From assembly GCA_031363085.1 (NCBI GenBank), contig JANLTU010000005.1:1-5565 (forward strand): DNA of 5,565 nucleotides. Direction: 5' to 3'. A program made the translations under genes and the position numbers. The notes under the pieces are model-generated. The model was not told the origin of the DNA. It searched no databases and was given only the letters and a program-made list of their open reading frames with translations. Position 1 is the stretch's first letter, and each line of letters begins with the position of its first letter. Shown piece by piece: positions 5,058 to 5,565 of this stretch. Source of the stretch: UBA6921 sp031363085. GTDB lineage: Bacteria > Pseudomonadota > Gammaproteobacteria > SG8-11.

Positions 5058-5306
5058 ATGCAAACAGCAATAAAACCGTGTTTTGTCGGATTTTTGGCCA
5101 TTGCCGCGTTTTTCCTGATCGCCGAGCACAGGGCTCACGTGTTGCTATTTTTGCCGTTCGTGCTGTTACTCGCCTGCCCCTTGCTGCACCTGTTCATGCA
5201 TCGTGGCCACGGCGACCATGATGATCACCCGCCACGGCATGATCACCCGCCACGGCGCCTGTCTCTTGATCACATCTCATCTGATAACTACTTTGTAATG
5301 ATGTGA
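5058..5306 (+). CDS. DUF2933 small membrane protein, 3' end replaced by IS sequence
   Basis: The frame from ATG 5058 encodes 82 residues, the first 67 of them native. Two hydrophobic segments (about 8-22 and 27-47) flank the short polar EHRAH turn. ACPLLHLFMH (39-48) followed by a His-rich tail (HRGHGDHDDHPPRHDHPP) is the hallmark I associate with DUF2933, a small inner-membrane family of unknown function common in copper and other heavy-metal islands. From codon 68 (CTG 5259) the frame lies inside the IS terminal repeat and adds LSLDHISSDNYFVMM before TGA. Family members are about this short, so probably only a few native residues were lost and the protein may work. No Shine-Dalgarno precedes ATG 5058; with the operator ending at 5047 the transcript could be leaderless or nearly so. 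The frame is open back to TTG 4998, but that would overlap the operator. Metal binding by the His tail is inference. Confidence 0.72.
   Translation: MQTAIKPCFVGFLAIAAFFLIAEHRAHVLLFLPFVLLLACPLLHLFMHRGHGDHDDHPPRHDHPPRRLSLDHISSDNYFVMM
5221..5256 (+). repeat. Perfect 18-bp tandem duplication in the His tail
   Basis: ATGATCACCCGCCACGGC occurs twice head to tail (5221-5238 and 5239-5256). It encodes a doubled DHPPRH-type unit, two extra His per copy. It could arise by replication slippage. It ends two bases before the IS. Confidence 0.8.
5259..5277 (+). repeat. IS50-like 19-bp terminal inverted repeat
   Basis: CTGTCTCTTGATCACATCT differs by one base from the IS50 inside end as I know it (CTGTCTCTTGATCAGATCT) and by three from the Tn5 mosaic end. 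It contains one GATC, so Dam methylation could influence this end as it does in IS50. Unlike IS50, the inside-end-like sequence lies at the transposase N-terminal side, where IS50 has its outside end. Confidence 0.85.
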
Positions 5307-5319
5307 GGCGGAACGAGAG
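5263..5319 (+). promoter_or_regulatory. Candidate read-through hairpin over the transposase ribosome-binding site
   Basis: TCACATC (5270-5276) pairs perfectly with GATGTGA (5300-5306), and CTCTT (5263-5267) can pair with GAGAG (5315-5319), the only Shine-Dalgarno-like sequence before the transposase start. Because the left arms lie in the extreme IS end, only transcripts entering from outside would contain both arms. IS10 and IS50 are known to block translation of read-through transcripts in this way. The folding is by eye. Confidence 0.4.
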
Positions 5320-5329
5320 TTTGGATGCG

Positions 5330-5565
5330 ATGGTTGCAAAGGACGAGCTGGACTGGTCACGACAGATGTTTGGTGAGTGTGAGCTGGGCGACGCGCGGCG
5401 CCCCGAACGCTTGGTGAGTGTGGGAGCACGGATGTCGAAGCAGATGGGTCGCTCACTGGCGAAGAGTTGTCAGGGGGAGAGCGCGGCGTTGCTGGGCAGT
5501 TACCGGCTGCTGCGCAACGACGATGTCAATCCCGAAGCGATCCGGGAGGGCGGTTTTGCCCGCGT
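5330..5565 (+). CDS. IS4-family (IS50/Tn5-like) transposase, N-terminal part
   Basis: Seventy-eight codons are visible before the window ends. The protein has DWSRQMF (8-14), ELGDARRPERLVSVGARMSK (18-37), then a GRSLAKSCQG segment, YRLLRNDDVNPEAIR and GGF. This follows the Tn5 transposase N-terminus (DWAKSVF, ALGDPRRTARLVNVAAQLAK, GAYRFIRNPNVSAEAIR) almost without gaps. It is the transposase DNA-binding domain (PF14706 type) that recognises the 19-bp ends. The DDE catalytic domain is beyond the window, so integrity is unknown. ATG 5330 is chosen because the similarity begins just after it and GAGAG lies ten bases upstream; ATG 5325 is in another frame and stops early. The DUF2933 stop is 23 bases upstream, so transcripts from that promoter would run straight into this gene. 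Confidence 0.9.
   Translation, partial: MVAKDELDWSRQMFGECELGDARRPERLVSVGARMSKQMGRSLAKSCQGESAALLGSYRLLRNDDVNPEAIREGGFAR

Larger units (their letters stand above)
5259..5565 (+). mobile_element. IS4-family element of the IS50 (Tn5) type, left part only
   Basis: The element begins with a terminal repeat at 5259-5277 and continues into a Tn5-like transposase that leaves the window. It is inserted in the 3' end of the DUF2933 gene, with the transposase in the same direction. IS50-type elements duplicate 9 bp on insertion, so CCACGGCGC (5250-5258) should recur after the far end, outside the window. Total length, the second end and any cargo genes are unknown; a composite transposon is possible. 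Confidence 0.85.

Noticed and set aside
5259..5277. Nextera/Tn5 mosaic-end adapter contamination in the assembly
   Set aside because: The mosaic end is CTGTCTCTTATACACATCT; this sequence differs at positions 10-12 and is followed by a genuine transposase gene at natural spacing.

Overview
The window looks like an accessory stretch of a proteobacterial chromosome, probably gammaproteobacterial. The reasons are the moderately GC-rich coding sequence, envelope polysaccharide-type glycosyltransferases, an outer-membrane protein with a Sec signal, REP/BIME-like intergenic palindromes and an IS4-family element of the IS50 (Tn5) type. I cannot name a genus from the sequence.

Left part (1-2895, minus strand): three glycosyltransferase genes read leftward as one operon. 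In order they are a COG4671-type GT-B glycosyltransferase, a complete GT4 enzyme and the N-terminus of another GT4 enzyme. Both junctions are 4-base ATGA overlaps, so translation is very probably coupled. They most likely build a cell-surface or exported polysaccharide or glycolipid; the sugar and product cannot be read from the sequence.

Middle (2896-3534): a long non-coding divergent region. It holds a strong hairpin next to the glycosyltransferase start, a perfect 15-bp dyad, a short motif resembling scattered REP-type repeats, and a response-regulator-like operator (ATTAC-N6-GTAAT followed by GTCAGC one helical turn later). This serves a rightward gene (3535-4617) for a signal-peptide-bearing, methionine-rich outer-membrane beta-barrel protein of the kind found in copper-resistance loci.

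Right part (4618-5565): an intergenic cluster of inverted repeats, then a second, diverged copy of the same operator module (35 of 45 positions identical). Immediately after it comes a small DUF2933 gene (two membrane segments and a His-rich tail), a family common in metal-resistance islands. That gene is interrupted near its 3' end by an IS50-like element. The terminal repeat starts at 5259 and matches the IS50 inside end at 18 of 19 positions as I recall that sequence, and a transposase begins at 5330 and runs out of the window. The DUF2933 protein therefore ends in 15 residues encoded by the IS.

Together the right half reads as a small, probably copper-responsive regulon (barrel plus DUF2933) controlled by an unseen two-component regulator and later hit by an IS in the orientation that lets the metal promoter read into the transposase. 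A hairpin at the IS end may protect against that read-through. The most useful observations are the shared operator module and the IS-altered DUF2933 gene; I see no clearly new multi-gene system.
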